Notes: a model not told the origin generated them from the letters alone. A DNA stretch of 64,000 nucleotides from Streptomyces lateritius (GCF_014649715.1 NZ_BMTO01000009.1:235175-299174); one strand, 5' to 3'; positions 6,890 through 16,201 are shown, numbered from the stretch's first letter. Numbers and translations are program-made.

Positions 6890-9800
6890 GTGGCGGCGGA
6901 TCCGAAGCGAGAGGGCTGGGCCCGCAGGCTGGCCGGTTACGCGTGGCGGTACAAGAAGAACGTCGTGCTCGCGCTCGGGTCCTCGCTCGCCGGCATGGCC
7001 GTCCTCGCCCTCGTACCGCTGATCACCAAGGTGATCATCGACGACGTCGTCACCGCCCGGACCCGCTCCCTCGCCGTGTGGACCGGCCTCCTCATCGCCG
7101 CCGCCGCCGTCGTCTACGTCCTGACCTACATCCGCCGCTACTACGGCGGACGCCTCGCCCTCGACGTCCAGCACGACCTCCGTACCGACATGTACGGCAC
7201 CATCACCCGGCTCGACGGCCGACGGCAGGACGAGCTGTCCACGGGGCAGGTCGTCGGACGGGCGACCAGCGACCTCCAGCTCATCCAGGGCCTGCTCTTC
7301 ATGCTCCCGATGACCATCGGGAACGTCCTGCTCTTCCTGATCTCCCTCGCCGTCATGGCCTGGCTGTCGATCCCCCTCACCCTCGTCGCCCTCGCCGTCG
7401 CCCCCGCCCTCTGGTTCATCGCCAAGCGCAGCCGGACCCGCCTCCACCCCGCCACCTGGTACGCCCAGCAGCAGGCCGGCACCGTCGCCGGCGTCGTCGA
7501 CGGGGCCGTGACCGGCGTCCGGGTCGTCAAGGGCTTCGGGCAGGAGGACCAGGAGACCGGGAAGATCCGCGAGGCCAGCCGCAAGCTCTTCGCCGGGCGG
7601 CTGCGCACGATCCGGCTCAACTCCCGCTACACCCCCGCGCTCCAGGCGGTCCCCGCCCTCGGCCAGGTCGCCGTCCTCGCCCTCGGCGGCTGGCTCGCCA
7701 CCCGCGGCCAGATCACGCTGGGCACGTTCGTGGCCTTCTCCGCCTACCTCGCCTCGCTCGTCGGCCCGGTCCGGATGCTCGCCATGGTCCTCACCGTCGG
7801 CCAGCAGGCCCGCGCCGGCGTCGACCGCGTCCTGGAGCTCATCGACACCGAGCCCGTGATCAAGGACGGGACGAAGGAGCTGCCCGCCGACGCCGAGGCC
7901 ACCGTCGAGTTCGACGACGTGAGCTTCGCGTACGAGGACGGCCGCCCGGTCCTCGACGGCTTCTCCCTGGAGATCCGCTCGGGCGAGACCGTCGCCGTCG
8001 TCGGCGCCTCCGGCAGCGGCAAGTCCACCGTCTCGCTCCTTCTGCCGCGCTTCTACGACGTCACCCACGGCGCCGTCCTCGTCGGCGGCCACGACGTCCG
8101 CGAGCTGACCCTCGACTCCCTGCGCGCCGCCATCGGGCTCGTCCCGGAGGACAGCTTCCTCTTCTCCGACACCGTCCGCGCCAACATCGCGTACGGCCAC
8201 CCGGACGCCACCCGGGAACAGATCGAGACCGCCGCGCGCGCCGCCCAGGCGGACCGTTTCATCACCCACCTGCCCGAGGGGTACGACACCAAGGTCGGCG
8301 AGCACGGCCTCACCCTCTCCGGTGGCCAGCGCCAGCGCATCGCCCTCGCCCGCGCCATCCTCACCGACCCCCGGCTCCTCCTCCTCGACGACGCCACCTC
8401 CGCCGTCGACGCCCGCGTCGAGCACGAGATCCACGAGGCCCTCGCCTCCGTGATGGCCGGCCGCACCACCCTCCTCATCGCCCACCGCCGCTCCACCCTC
8501 AACCTCGCCGACCGGATCGCCGTCCTCGACGACGGCCGGCTCTCCGACATCGGCACCCACGAGGAGTTGCAGGAGCGCTCCGCGCTCTACCGGCAGCTGC
8601 TCACCGACCCCGACGAACTCGGCGGCGTCTCGCCCGGACACACCATGGCGACGGAACTCCCCGAGGACCGCACCCTGCGCGCCGAACTCGACGCCGAGTT
8701 CGACGCCGAGCGCGGCATCACCCCCACCCTGTGGGGACGGGAGGAGACCGCCGAGGAGCCCCAGGCGCCGGGGGGCACCTCCCCTGCCGAAGGCCACGGG
8801 GGAGCCACCCCCGAACTCCTCGCCGCCCTCGAGGCACTCCCGCCCGCCACCGACGCCCCCGACATCGACGAGGCCCGCGCCGTCGCCCCCGAGGACGACC
8901 GGGGCACCTCCCGTGCCGGAGGCCACGGGGGAGGACTGCGCCGCCTGCTGCGCGGCTTCGGCGTCCCGCTCCTCGTCAGCCTCGGTCTGGTCGCCGTCGA
9001 CACCGGCATGGGCCTGCTGCTGCCCGTCCTGATCCGCCACGGCATCGACGAGGGCGTCAACCAGCTCGCCGTCGGCGCCGTCTGGGTCGCCTCCGCCCTT
9101 GCCCTGGCCACCGTCCTCGTCCAGTGGATCGCGCAGACCGGCGAGATCCGGATGACCGGCCGCACCGGCGAACGGGTGCTCTACGCGCTCCGCCTGAAGA
9201 TCTTCGCCCAGCTCCAGCGGCTCGGTCTCGACTACTACGAGCGCGAACTGACCGGCCGGATCATGACCCGGATGACGACGGACGTGGACGCCCTGTCCAC
9301 CTTCCTCCAGACGGGTCTCGTCACCGCCTTCGTCTCCGTCGTGACCTTCTTCGGGATCATGGTCGCGCTGCTCGTGCTCGACCTCCAGCTCGCCCTGGTC
9401 GTCTTCGCGGCCCTCCCGGTCCTCGCCGTCGCCACGTACTTCTTCCGCCGCTCCAGCGTGAAGGCGTACGAGCTGGCGCGCGAACGGATCAGCGTCGTCA
9501 ACGCCGACCTCCAGGAGTCCGTCTCCGGGCTCCGCATCGTCCAGGCCTTCCGCCGCGAGCGCTCGAGCGCGGCCCGGTTCGCCGCGCGCAGCGACGAGTA
9601 CCGCGAGGCACGCGTCCGAGGCCAGTGGCTGATCTCGATCTACTTCCCCTTCGTCACCCTGCTGTCCTCCGTCGCCGCCGCGGCCGTCATGATCGTCGGC
9701 GCGCAGCGCATCGAGGCGGGCACCCTGACCACGGGCGCGCTCGTCGCCTACCTCCTCTACATCGACCTCTTCTTCGCCCCCGTGCAGCAGCTCTCGCAGG

Positions 9801-10681
9801 TCTTCGACGGCTACCAGCAGGCCGCCGTCTCGCTGAAGCGGATGCAGGAGCTCCTTCAGGAGCCGATCTCGACGGCCGAGGCCGACAAGCCCCTCGACGT
9901 GCTGTCGCTGCGCGGCGAGATCGCCTTCGAGGACGTGTCCTTCGGCTACGGGAGGGGCGACGGGGACGGGCACGGAAGCGGGGAGGCGGCCCTCACGGGC
10001 ATCGACCTGCGCGTCCCGGCCGGGCAGACGGTCGCCTTCGTCGGCGAGACCGGCGCCGGGAAGTCCACCCTGGTCAAGCTGGTCGCGCGGTTCTACGACC
10101 CGACGAGCGGCCGGGTCACGGTGGACGGCACCGACCTGCGGGACCTGGACCTCACCGCGTACCGTCACCGTCTCGGGGTCGTGCCCCAGGAGGCGTACCT
10201 CTTCGCCGGGACGGTCCGCGACGCCATCGCCTACGGCCGGCCGGAGGCGACCGACGCCGAGGTCGAGGCGGCGGCCCGCGCGGTCGGCGCGCACGACATG
10301 ATCGCGACCCTGGACGGCGGCTACCTCCACGAGGTCGCCGAACGCGGCCGCAACCTCTCCGCCGGTCAGCGTCAGCTGATCGCCCTGGCCCGCGCCGAGC
10401 TCGTCGACCCGGACATCCTCCTCCTCGACGAGGCGACCGCCGCCCTCGACCTCGCCACCGAGGCCCAGGTCAACCAGGCCACCGACCGCCTCGCGGGCCG
10501 TCGGACGACGCTGGTGGTCGCCCACCGGCTCACCACGGCCGCCCGCGCCGACCGGGTGATCGTCATGGCCGACGGCCGGGTGGCGGAGGACGGCACCCAC
10601 GACGAACTCCTCGCGCGGGACGGGCGGTACGCGCGGCTGTGGCGAACGTTCATCGGCGAGGAAGAGCCGGAGCGGGTGTGA
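6890..10681 (+). CDS. Fused ABC exporter, two half-transporters in one chain
   Basis: A 1263-aa inner-membrane exporter arranged TMD1-NBD1-linker-TMD2-NBD2, each half MsbA/MdlB-like with six helices. NBD1 has Walker A GASGSGKST (Lys ~378), signature LSGGQRQR and Walker B LLLLDDATSAVD, with Asp ~501 where the catalytic Glu belongs. NBD2 has GETGAGKST (Lys ~1058), signature LSAGQRQL and a normal Walker B LLLDEATAALD (Glu ~1181). One consensus and one degenerate ATP site is the pattern of heterodimeric exporters such as TM287/288, here fused. The linker (about residues 580-680) carries two copies of an intergenic-type repeat read in frame. GTG start follows GGGAGG. Substrate unknown; multidrug or lipid-like export is usual. 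Confidence 0.93.
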   Translation: MAADPKREGWARRLAGYAWRYKKNVVLALGSSLAGMAVLALVPLITKVIIDDVVTARTRSLAVWTGLLIAAAAVVYVLTYIRRYYGGRLALDVQHDLRTDMYGTITRLDGRRQDELSTGQVVGRATSDLQLIQGLLFMLPMTIGNVLLFLISLAVMAWLSIPLTLVALAVAPALWFIAKRSRTRLHPATWYAQQQAGTVAGVVDGAVTGVRVVKGFGQEDQETGKIREASRKLFAGRLRTIRLNSRYTPALQAVPALGQVAVLALGGWLATRGQITLGTFVAFSAYLASLVGPVRMLAMVLTVGQQARAGVDRVLELIDTEPVIKDGTKELPADAEATVEFDDVSFAYEDGRPVLDGFSLEIRSGETVAVVGASGSGKSTVSLLLPRFYDVTHGAVLVGGHDVRELTLDSLRAAIGLVPEDSFLFSDTVRANIAYGHPDATREQIETAARAAQADRFITHLPEGYDTKVGEHGLTLSGGQRQRIALARAILTDPRLLLLDDATSAVDARVEHEIHEALASVMAGRTTLLIAHRRSTLNLADRIAVLDDGRLSDIGTHEELQERSALYRQLLTDPDELGGVSPGHTMATELPEDRTLRAELDAEFDAERGITPTLWGREETAEEPQAPGGTSPAEGHGGATPELLAALEALPPATDAPDIDEARAVAPEDDRGTSRAGGHGGGLRRLLRGFGVPLLVSLGLVAVDTGMGLLLPVLIRHGIDEGVNQLAVGAVWVASALALATVLVQWIAQTGEIRMTGRTGERVLYALRLKIFAQLQRLGLDYYERELTGRIMTRMTTDVDALSTFLQTGLVTAFVSVVTFFGIMVALLVLDLQLALVVFAALPVLAVATYFFRRSSVKAYELARERISVVNADLQESVSGLRIVQAFRRERSSAARFAARSDEYREARVRGQWLISIYFPFVTLLSSVAAAAVMIVGAQRIEAGTLTTGALVAYLLYIDLFFAPVQQLSQVFDGYQQAAVSLKRMQELLQEPISTAEADKPLDVLSLRGEIAFEDVSFGYGRGDGDGHGSGEAALTGIDLRVPAGQTVAFVGETGAGKSTLVKLVARFYDPTSGRVTVDGTDLRDLDLTAYRHRLGVVPQEAYLFAGTVRDAIAYGRPEATDAEVEAAARAVGAHDMIATLDGGYLHEVAERGRNLSAGQRQLIALARAELVDPDILLLDEATAALDLATEAQVNQATDRLAGRRTTLVVAHRLTTAARADRVIVMADGRVAEDGTHDELLARDGRYARLWRTFIGEEEPERV
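8772..8804. repeat. Streptomyces GGGGCACCTCCC-type repeat, copy 1, inside a CDS
   Basis: A 33-bp imperfect inverted repeat starting GGGGCACCTCCC and ending CCACGGGGGAG. It matches copy 2 (8901-8933) at 31 of 33 positions and is related, in reverse orientation, to 44957-44991. It is read in frame in the linker of the ABC exporter as a GTSPAEGHGG segment. Confidence 0.7.
8901..8933. repeat. Streptomyces GGGGCACCTCCC-type repeat, copy 2, inside a CDS
   Basis: Second in-frame copy, encoding GTSRAGGHGG just before TMD2 of the fused ABC exporter. The two copies are 129 bp apart, a multiple of three. Confidence 0.7.
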
Positions 10682-10752
10682 GTACGTGGCCTCCGACGGT
10701 TGAGTAGTCCGGCGCATCCCGCCCCGTCCCCGGACGGGATCGAATCGGCTCC

Positions 10753-11133
10753 ATGCCCCTGAGCCACCCCCACCCCGCCTCCGACGACGCTCCCACCGCC
10801 GCCCTCGCCCCGGACCGCCCGGGCGGGGCCGCCCGGCGGCTGCGCACCCGCGCCCTGTGGGCCGGGCTCCTGCTGGTCCCCGCGACGGTGCTCGTCGGTG
10901 TCCTCGGCCTGGCCTCGGAGAACGCCGGCCGCTGCGTCGGCTACGGCGAGGGCTGCTCCGGCACCCCCGGCTGGGTCCACCTCGCCTCCCTCGCCGTCGC
11001 GGCCGTCGCCTGGATCCACGCCCTCTCCACCCCGGACGGCCCCGCACCCGCGACCTCCCGCACGGCCGCGTTCTGGACGACGATCGGCGCCGAGTGCGTG
11101 TTCCTGCTGCTCGTGGCCACCGCCTTCGGATGA
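10753..11133 (+). CDS. Small membrane protein, function unknown
   Basis: A 126-aa protein with a polar Pro/Ala-rich N-terminus and three hydrophobic stretches: around ALWAGLLLVPATVLVGVLG, LASLAVAAVAWIHAL and the C-terminal TTIGAECVFLLLVATAF. A short loop between the first two helices contains the pair CVGYGEGC, which could form a disulphide outside the membrane. Codon bias is fully Streptomyces-like, supporting a real gene. No clear Shine-Dalgarno precedes the ATG. I do not recognise the family. It follows the ABC exporter by 71 bp in the same direction, but a functional link is not established. Confidence 0.7.
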   Translation: MPLSHPHPASDDAPTAALAPDRPGGAARRLRTRALWAGLLLVPATVLVGVLGLASENAGRCVGYGEGCSGTPGWVHLASLAVAAVAWIHALSTPDGPAPATSRTAAFWTTIGAECVFLLLVATAFG

Positions 11134-11198
11134 AGGCAACCGCTCGGGCCTCTCGTGCGTCGTACGCATGTACGGCACCGAGGCAGGAGGGGAACCAG

Positions 11199-11603
11199 AT
11201 GTTCGACGGGACGAAGCGGGCGGGTGCCGGGCGGCTGCTCGCGCATCTGCTCACGATGGTGCTCGGCGTCGGCGCCCTGACCCTCGCGGGGCCCGGCGTC
11301 GCCACCGCCGACGCCGCCTCCCTCTGCGCCGGCCGCCCCACCAAGACGATCGCCTTCGCCACCGGAGAACTGCGCCTCCACAAGAGCCGCCAGTACGTCT
11401 GCGCCGTCACCGTCGCCAAGAACCCCGGCGCGCGCCGGCAGATGTCCGTCTCCCTCCAGCCCCGCGGCGGCCGCCCCGCCGTCGACTCCGGCCGCTTCAC
11501 CCGCCAGGCGGGCCCCGTCACCGTCCACGCCCTCAACCGCTGCGTCCGCGCGACCGGCATCGTCGCCGGCCGGAGCGGCTCGACCGGATGGATCCTGTGC
11601 TGA
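11199..11603 (+). CDS. Secreted small protein, spore-associated protein A (SapA)-like
   Basis: A 134-aa protein with an AGGAGGGGA ribosome site and a Sec signal peptide (basic N-terminus, hydrophobic LLTMVLGVGALTLAG core, likely cleavage after ATADA). The mature ~95 aa contain four cysteines, enough for two disulphides. Its pattern CAVTVAKNPG, then M.V.L, DSG.F, AGPV.V and a later Cys matches what I remember of the SapA family of Streptomyces spore-coat-associated proteins. The family match is moderate. It lies alone between a membrane protein and a secreted peptidase. Confidence 0.72.
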   Translation: MFDGTKRAGAGRLLAHLLTMVLGVGALTLAGPGVATADAASLCAGRPTKTIAFATGELRLHKSRQYVCAVTVAKNPGARRQMSVSLQPRGGRPAVDSGRFTRQAGPVTVHALNRCVRATGIVAGRSGSTGWILC

Positions 11604-11701
11604 TGCGGAGGAAATCCCAAAGGTAAGGCCCAAGCAGGTCTGGCGGCACGCACGTTGCCCCGCTAGGTTCGCGACACCGTTGTGAATCAAGGGGAGGGTC
11701 A

Positions 11702-13168
11702 ATGCGCAAGTCGCTGAGATGGCTGGCGTCGCTCACGGTGCTCATAGGCACCGTCGGTGCGTCCGGCGCGGCTACCGCCGCGGAGCCGGCCACCGGCACG
11801 TTCGGCGGTACGTCTGTCGACCGTACGTCCGTCACCGCAGACAGCACCGACATCAAGGACCGCATCCTGGCGATCCCCGGGATGAGCCTGATCGAGGAGA
11901 AGCCGTACGCCGGTTACCGCTTCTTCGTTCTCGAGTACACCCAGCCGGTCGACCACCGCCGCCCCTGGGCGGGCACGTTCAAGCAGCGGCTCTCCGTCCT
12001 CCACAAGGACACCGACCGTCCGACCGTCTTCCACACCAGCGGCTACGGGCTGAGCACGAACCCCAGCCGCCGTGAGCCCACCCGGATCATCGACGGCAAC
12101 CAGGTCTCCATGGAGTACCGGTACTTCACGCCGTCCCGGCCGCAGCCCGCCGACTGGGCCAAGCTGGACATCTGGCAGGCCGCCAGCGACCAGCACCGCA
12201 TCTTCACCGCCCTCAAGAAGGTCTACGGCAAGAACTGGATCTCCACCGGAGCCTCCAAGGGCGGCATGACGGCGACGTACTACGAGCGCTTCTACCCGCG
12301 TGACATGGACGGCGTCGTCGCCTACGTGGCCCCCAACGACGTGGTCAACAAGGAGGACTCGGCCTACGACCGGTTCTTCGAGACCGTCGGGACCAAGGAG
12401 TGCCGCGACCGGCTGAACGCGCTGCAGCGCGAGGCGCTGATCCGCCGCGAGCCGCTGCAGAAGAAGTACAAGGAGTGGGCCGCCTCCGAGGGCGCCACCT
12501 TCAACACCGTCGGCTCCCTCGACAAGGCATACGAGGCCGTCGTCCTCGACTTCGTCTGGGGCTTCTGGCAGTACTACGGCGAGGACGTCTGCGGCTCCGT
12601 CCCGGACGCGAAGACCGCGAGCGACGACGAGGTCTACGAGACCATCGACGCCTACTCCGGCTGGTCCTTCTACACCGACCAGGGCCTGGATCCGTACACG
12701 CCGTACTACTACCAGGCGGCGACCGAGCTCGGCTCGCCCAGCATCAAGCTGCCGCACCTGGACGGCCTGACCCGGTACGGCTACCAGCCCGCCCGGAACT
12801 TCGTACCGCGCGAGATCCCGACGACGTTCAAGCCATGGGTCATGCGGGACGTGGACGACTGGGTCCGCAAGAACGCGCACCAGATGCTGTTCGTGTACGG
12901 CGGCAACGACCCGTGGGGTGCCGAGCCGTTCCGCCTCGGCAAGGGCGCCCGTGACAGCTACGTCTACACGGCCCCCGGCGCCAACCACGGCGCCCAGGTC
13001 GCCGGTCTCGTCGAGGCCGAGCGCGCCAAGGCCACGGCGCGCATCCTCGCCTGGGCCGGGGTCGACGCCCCGAAGGCGGCGGCCGCGCAGCCGCTGGCCC
13101 GCTTCGACGCCCGCCTCGACAAGGCGGCCGACGACGAGCTGAGCCGGGAGCACGGCGTCCGTCCGTGA
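11702..13168 (+). CDS. Secreted S37-type prolyl tri/tetrapeptidyl aminopeptidase
   Basis: A 488-aa extracellular serine peptidase (PS-10/S37 family, often labelled S28 in annotation). It has a Sec signal peptide cleaved around GAATAAEP and a nucleophile in GASKGGMT (Ser ~185). The ensuing YYERFYPRDMDGVVAYVAPN block is characteristic. C-terminally, VYGGNDPWGAEPF and PGANHGAQV supply the likely Asp and His. These enzymes remove Pro-containing tri- and tetrapeptides from protein N-termini and act with other secreted proteases. ATG is preceded by GGGGAGG. Length is normal. Confidence 0.92.
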   Translation: MRKSLRWLASLTVLIGTVGASGAATAAEPATGTFGGTSVDRTSVTADSTDIKDRILAIPGMSLIEEKPYAGYRFFVLEYTQPVDHRRPWAGTFKQRLSVLHKDTDRPTVFHTSGYGLSTNPSRREPTRIIDGNQVSMEYRYFTPSRPQPADWAKLDIWQAASDQHRIFTALKKVYGKNWISTGASKGGMTATYYERFYPRDMDGVVAYVAPNDVVNKEDSAYDRFFETVGTKECRDRLNALQREALIRREPLQKKYKEWAASEGATFNTVGSLDKAYEAVVLDFVWGFWQYYGEDVCGSVPDAKTASDDEVYETIDAYSGWSFYTDQGLDPYTPYYYQAATELGSPSIKLPHLDGLTRYGYQPARNFVPREIPTTFKPWVMRDVDDWVRKNAHQMLFVYGGNDPWGAEPFRLGKGARDSYVYTAPGANHGAQVAGLVEAERAKATARILAWAGVDAPKAAAAQPLARFDARLDKAADDELSREHGVRP

Positions 13169-13174
13169 CCTGGC

Positions 13175-13219
13175 GGGGGCTGTGCCCGCCGGCCGTGAAG
13201 GCCGGCGGGCACAGCCCCC
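13175..13219. terminator. Strong bidirectional terminator
   Basis: A perfect 20-bp stem (13175-13194 with 13200-13219) closes a GTGAA loop between the convergent stops at 13168 and 13234. Confidence 0.9.
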
Positions 13220-13233
13220 CGCCCGTGGTCGGG

Positions 13234-15069
13234 TCAGGCGTACGACAGGCCGTGGCCGACGGGGTACAGCACCCGCGCCGGGTCGTCCGCCCGCTGCACG
13301 GGGACGGGCAGCCGGCCCTTGGGCCGTGCCGCGCCCGCGATCACCCGGACCGCGGCCCGGAGTTCGACGTCGGTCCAGGAGTACGCGGCGACGGTCGCCC
13401 GCTGCCCGCTCAGGTGGGCGATGTCGTACGGGTTGCGGATCGCGACCGTGACCACGGGCACCCCGGTCGCCACCAGCCGCGCGACGAGCGTGCGTTGCGG
13501 GCTGGTCGCCGAGACGTTGTAGGTGCCGACGACGACGACGTCCTTGCCGGCCGCGGCGGCCACCGCCTGCTCGATCTTCGCCGCCGTCGGGGTGACCCCG
13601 GTGGACAACGCCGTCGCGGTGAAGCCCAGTTCGGTGAAGGCCGTGGCGAGGGTCGTGGTCGGCGGCCCCGTCGTGCCGGAGGGTGAGGCGGGGTCGGCGC
13701 CCACCACGAGGACGTCACCGTGACTGCGGCGGGACAGGGGGAGCAGTCCGCCCTCGTTGAGGAGCAGCGTCGTGGTCGCCTCGGCGATCCGGTCGGCGTG
13801 GGCCAGATGCGCGGCGCCGCCGACCGTACGGTTCACGTCGGAGACGCTCACGTACGGCTCCCTGAACAGCCCCAGCTTCGTCTTGAGGCGCAGGATCCGC
13901 AGGATCGACGCGTCGAGCCGGGCCTCGGTGAGCTCACCGTCCTCGACCGCTCTGAGGACGGCGTTCCAGGCGATGTCGAGCTTCGGCGGGTTGAGCAGCT
14001 GGTCGACGCCGGCCTTGAGCGCGAGGACGGGCACACGCTCGTCGCCGTACTTCGTCCGTACCCCCTCCATGCCGAGCGAGTCGGTCACCACCACACCGTC
14101 GTAACCGAGTTGCTCGCGCAGGATGCCGGTCAGGATGGGGCGGGAGAGGGTCGCCGGGTCCTCGCTCGGGTCGAGCGCGGGGACGACGATGTGCGCGGTC
14201 ATGATCGAGTCGATGCCGGCGGCGATGGCCGACCGGAACGGCGGGGCGTCCAGCTCTGCCCACTGCGCACGGGTGTGGGTGATGGTCGGCAGGCCGTAGT
14301 GGCTGTCGACGGCGGTGTCTCCGTGTCCGGGGAAGTGCTTGGACGTGGCGGCGACCCCGGCGCCCTGGTAGCCCTTGACCTGCGCCGCGACGAGGGCGGC
14401 GACGGCCTGCGGGTCCGAACCGAAGGAGCGGACGCCGATGACGGGATTGGCGGGGTTGACGTTGACGTCGGCGACCGGCGCGTAGTTCTGCCGGATGCCG
14501 ACGGCGGCCAGTTCGGCGCCCGCGATCTGCGCGGCCTTACGGGTGTCGGCGTGCGAGCCGCCCGCGCCGAGCGCCATGGCGCCCGGGACGAGGGTGGCGG
14601 GCTTGCCGACCCGGCAGACGATGCCGTGTTCCTGGTCGGTGGAGATGAGCAGGGGAAGGGGGGTCGGCTGGGCGAGACCGGCCCGCTGGATGCCGTTGGA
14701 GAGCTCGGCGATCTGCCGCGGGTCACGGGTGTTGTGCGCCCAGGCGAAGTAGATGATCCCGCCGACGTGGTAGCGCTCGACGAGCTCGGCGGCCGTGCGG
14801 ACGCCGATCTCCTTGAGGTTGGCGTCGATGTCGGCCTGGTCGGGGGCGGTCGCGGAGTGGCCGTACACCCGCATGACGAAGAGCTGGCCGACCTTCTCTT
14901 CCAGGGACATGCCGGCGATGAGCCGACGGAGCTTCTCGTCGCGGGCCGCGGGTGCGGCGTCGTCGTCGCTGAGGGCGCGAGCGGGTGTGCTGACGCCGGT
15001 GACCGCCGCCGCGGCTGCGGCGGCGGTGACGGTGAGGAGGGTGCGTCTGGAGGTGGCGCGGTGGTGCAC
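13234..15069 (-). CDS. Tat-exported GH3 beta-N-acetylhexosaminidase-like glycosidase
   Basis: A 611-aa secreted glycoside hydrolase family 3 enzyme. A GTG start with a GGAAGGAG ribosome site gives a Tat-type signal (TSRRTLLTVTAAAAAA). The barrel domain holds the NagZ-type His loop KHFPGHGDTAVDSH and the nucleophile Asp in VVTDSLGMEGV. The second GH3 domain (GDVLVVGADPAS onward to the C-terminus) is present, so it is a two-domain enzyme rather than a short NagZ. Likely substrates are N-acetylglucosamine glycosides from cell wall or chitin. Lone gene, convergent with the S37 peptidase. Confidence 0.9.
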   Translation of the reverse strand: MHHRATSRRTLLTVTAAAAAAAVTGVSTPARALSDDDAAPAARDEKLRRLIAGMSLEEKVGQLFVMRVYGHSATAPDQADIDANLKEIGVRTAAELVERYHVGGIIYFAWAHNTRDPRQIAELSNGIQRAGLAQPTPLPLLISTDQEHGIVCRVGKPATLVPGAMALGAGGSHADTRKAAQIAGAELAAVGIRQNYAPVADVNVNPANPVIGVRSFGSDPQAVAALVAAQVKGYQGAGVAATSKHFPGHGDTAVDSHYGLPTITHTRAQWAELDAPPFRSAIAAGIDSIMTAHIVVPALDPSEDPATLSRPILTGILREQLGYDGVVVTDSLGMEGVRTKYGDERVPVLALKAGVDQLLNPPKLDIAWNAVLRAVEDGELTEARLDASILRILRLKTKLGLFREPYVSVSDVNRTVGGAAHLAHADRIAEATTTLLLNEGGLLPLSRRSHGDVLVVGADPASPSGTTGPPTTTLATAFTELGFTATALSTGVTPTAAKIEQAVAAAAGKDVVVVGTYNVSATSPQRTLVARLVATGVPVVTVAIRNPYDIAHLSGQRATVAAYSWTDVELRAAVRVIAGAARPKGRLPVPVQRADDPARVLYPVGHGLSYA

Positions 15070-15195
15070 TGATGCTCCTTCCGGCCGTGCGGGGTTGAAG
15101 GAAACTTCCAAGGTGCCACGGATAGCCCGAAAGTAACTGCCAGGTCAAGCATCTGGGCAGGATCCGCGGCGCGCCGGGCGGAGGCGGACGGGGCG

Positions 15196-16107
15196 TCAGC
15201 CGGCCGCGGACACCGAGGGCCAGAGCTCCTGGAGCGTGCGGACGGTCCCCGTGATCGAGGGACGCCGGGCCGCTCCCGTGCGCCACAGGGCGCGCAGCCG
15301 GCGCATCGGCACTGGGTCCAGACGGACGGGTGTCACCTCGGGCGGCAGCGGCCCCCGGCCCAGGCGCGGCACGAGCGCGATACCGAGACCGGCCGCGACC
15401 AGGGCGACCTGCGTGGGGTTCTCCTCCGCCTGATGGACGATGCGCGGCTCGTACCCGGTCGCCCGGAGGGTCCGTATCAGCCAGTCGTGGCACACCGTGC
15501 CCGGCGGCTGCGAGATCCACCGCTCGTCCGCCAGCTCCTCCCGCCGTACCGACTCCCGTCCCGACAGCGGGTGATCGCGCGGGACGAGGATGTCGCACAG
15601 GTCGTCGCCGATGACCGCCTGCTCCACGCCCGGTGGGGTCGCCATCGGTGCGATGTCCCAGTCGTGCGCGACGGCCAGGTCGATCACGCCGCGCGAGACC
15701 AGCTCGATCGAGACGTGCGGGTCCACCTCGGTGAGCCGGGCGTCGAGGGAGGGGTGACGCCGGGCCAGTTCGGCCAGCACCCGGGGCATGAGCCCGCGCG
15801 CCGCGCTCGCGAAGCAGCCGATCGCCAGACGTCCGGCGGGCAGCCCGCGCCGCTCCTCCAGGCGCACCTCCGCCTCCTCGACGAGGGACAGCAACTTCTC
15901 TGCCGTCGCCGCGAGTTGGTGTGCCTCGTCGGTGAGCCGGACTCCGCGCCCCCGGCGTTCGAGCAGCGTCGTGCGGGTCTCCCGCTCCAGCTTGGCGATC
16001 TGCTGGGAGACGGCGGACGGGGTGTAGCCGAGCGCGGCGGCCGCCGCGCCCACGGTCCCGTGGACGGCGACGGCGTGGAGGGCCCGCAGGCGCCCGAGGT
16101 CGAGCAC
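15196..16107 (-). CDS. LysR-family transcriptional regulator
   Basis: A 303-aa regulator with an N-terminal winged HTH (GTVGAAAAALGYTPSAVSQQ) and a periplasmic-binding-protein-like effector domain. The GTG start follows TTGAGGAG; longer open frame upstream would run through the palindrome. Divergent from the EamA transporter gene with a 29-bp palindrome between them, the standard LysR layout, so it probably autoregulates and controls the transporter. Confidence 0.9.
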   Translation of the reverse strand: MLDLGRLRALHAVAVHGTVGAAAAALGYTPSAVSQQIAKLERETRTTLLERRGRGVRLTDEAHQLAATAEKLLSLVEEAEVRLEERRGLPAGRLAIGCFASAARGLMPRVLAELARRHPSLDARLTEVDPHVSIELVSRGVIDLAVAHDWDIAPMATPPGVEQAVIGDDLCDILVPRDHPLSGRESVRREELADERWISQPPGTVCHDWLIRTLRATGYEPRIVHQAEENPTQVALVAAGLGIALVPRLGRGPLPPEVTPVRLDPVPMRRLRALWRTGAARRPSITGTVRTLQELWPSVSAAG

Positions 16108-16132
16108 GGAGCACTCCTCAAGGGGGCGAAGA

Positions 16133-16161
16133 GGTTGGATGAAGCATTGCTTCATCCAACC
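16133..16161. promoter_or_regulatory. 29-bp perfect palindrome, probable LysR operator
   Basis: Arms GGTTGGATGAAGCA (16133-16146) and TGCTTCATCCAACC (16148-16161) flank a single T. It lies 26 bp upstream of the lysR start and 41 bp upstream of the transporter start. Each half contains a LysR-type T-N11-A core. It is AT-richer than its surroundings. Confidence 0.75.
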
Positions 16162-16201
16162 ATGAAGGAATCCGTGCTGGTGCTACACGGTCCGGGGCGA
16201 G

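Noticed and set aside
6296..11653. A very long open frame antisense to the ABC exporter (and similar ones at 22043-24553 and 37868-40897 on the minus strand)
   Set aside because: They are mirror images of high-GC genes: amino-acid composition is Arg/Gly/Asp/Val-rich without domains, while the opposite strand encodes recognisable enzymes. Only the small part at 6296-6667 is a real gene.
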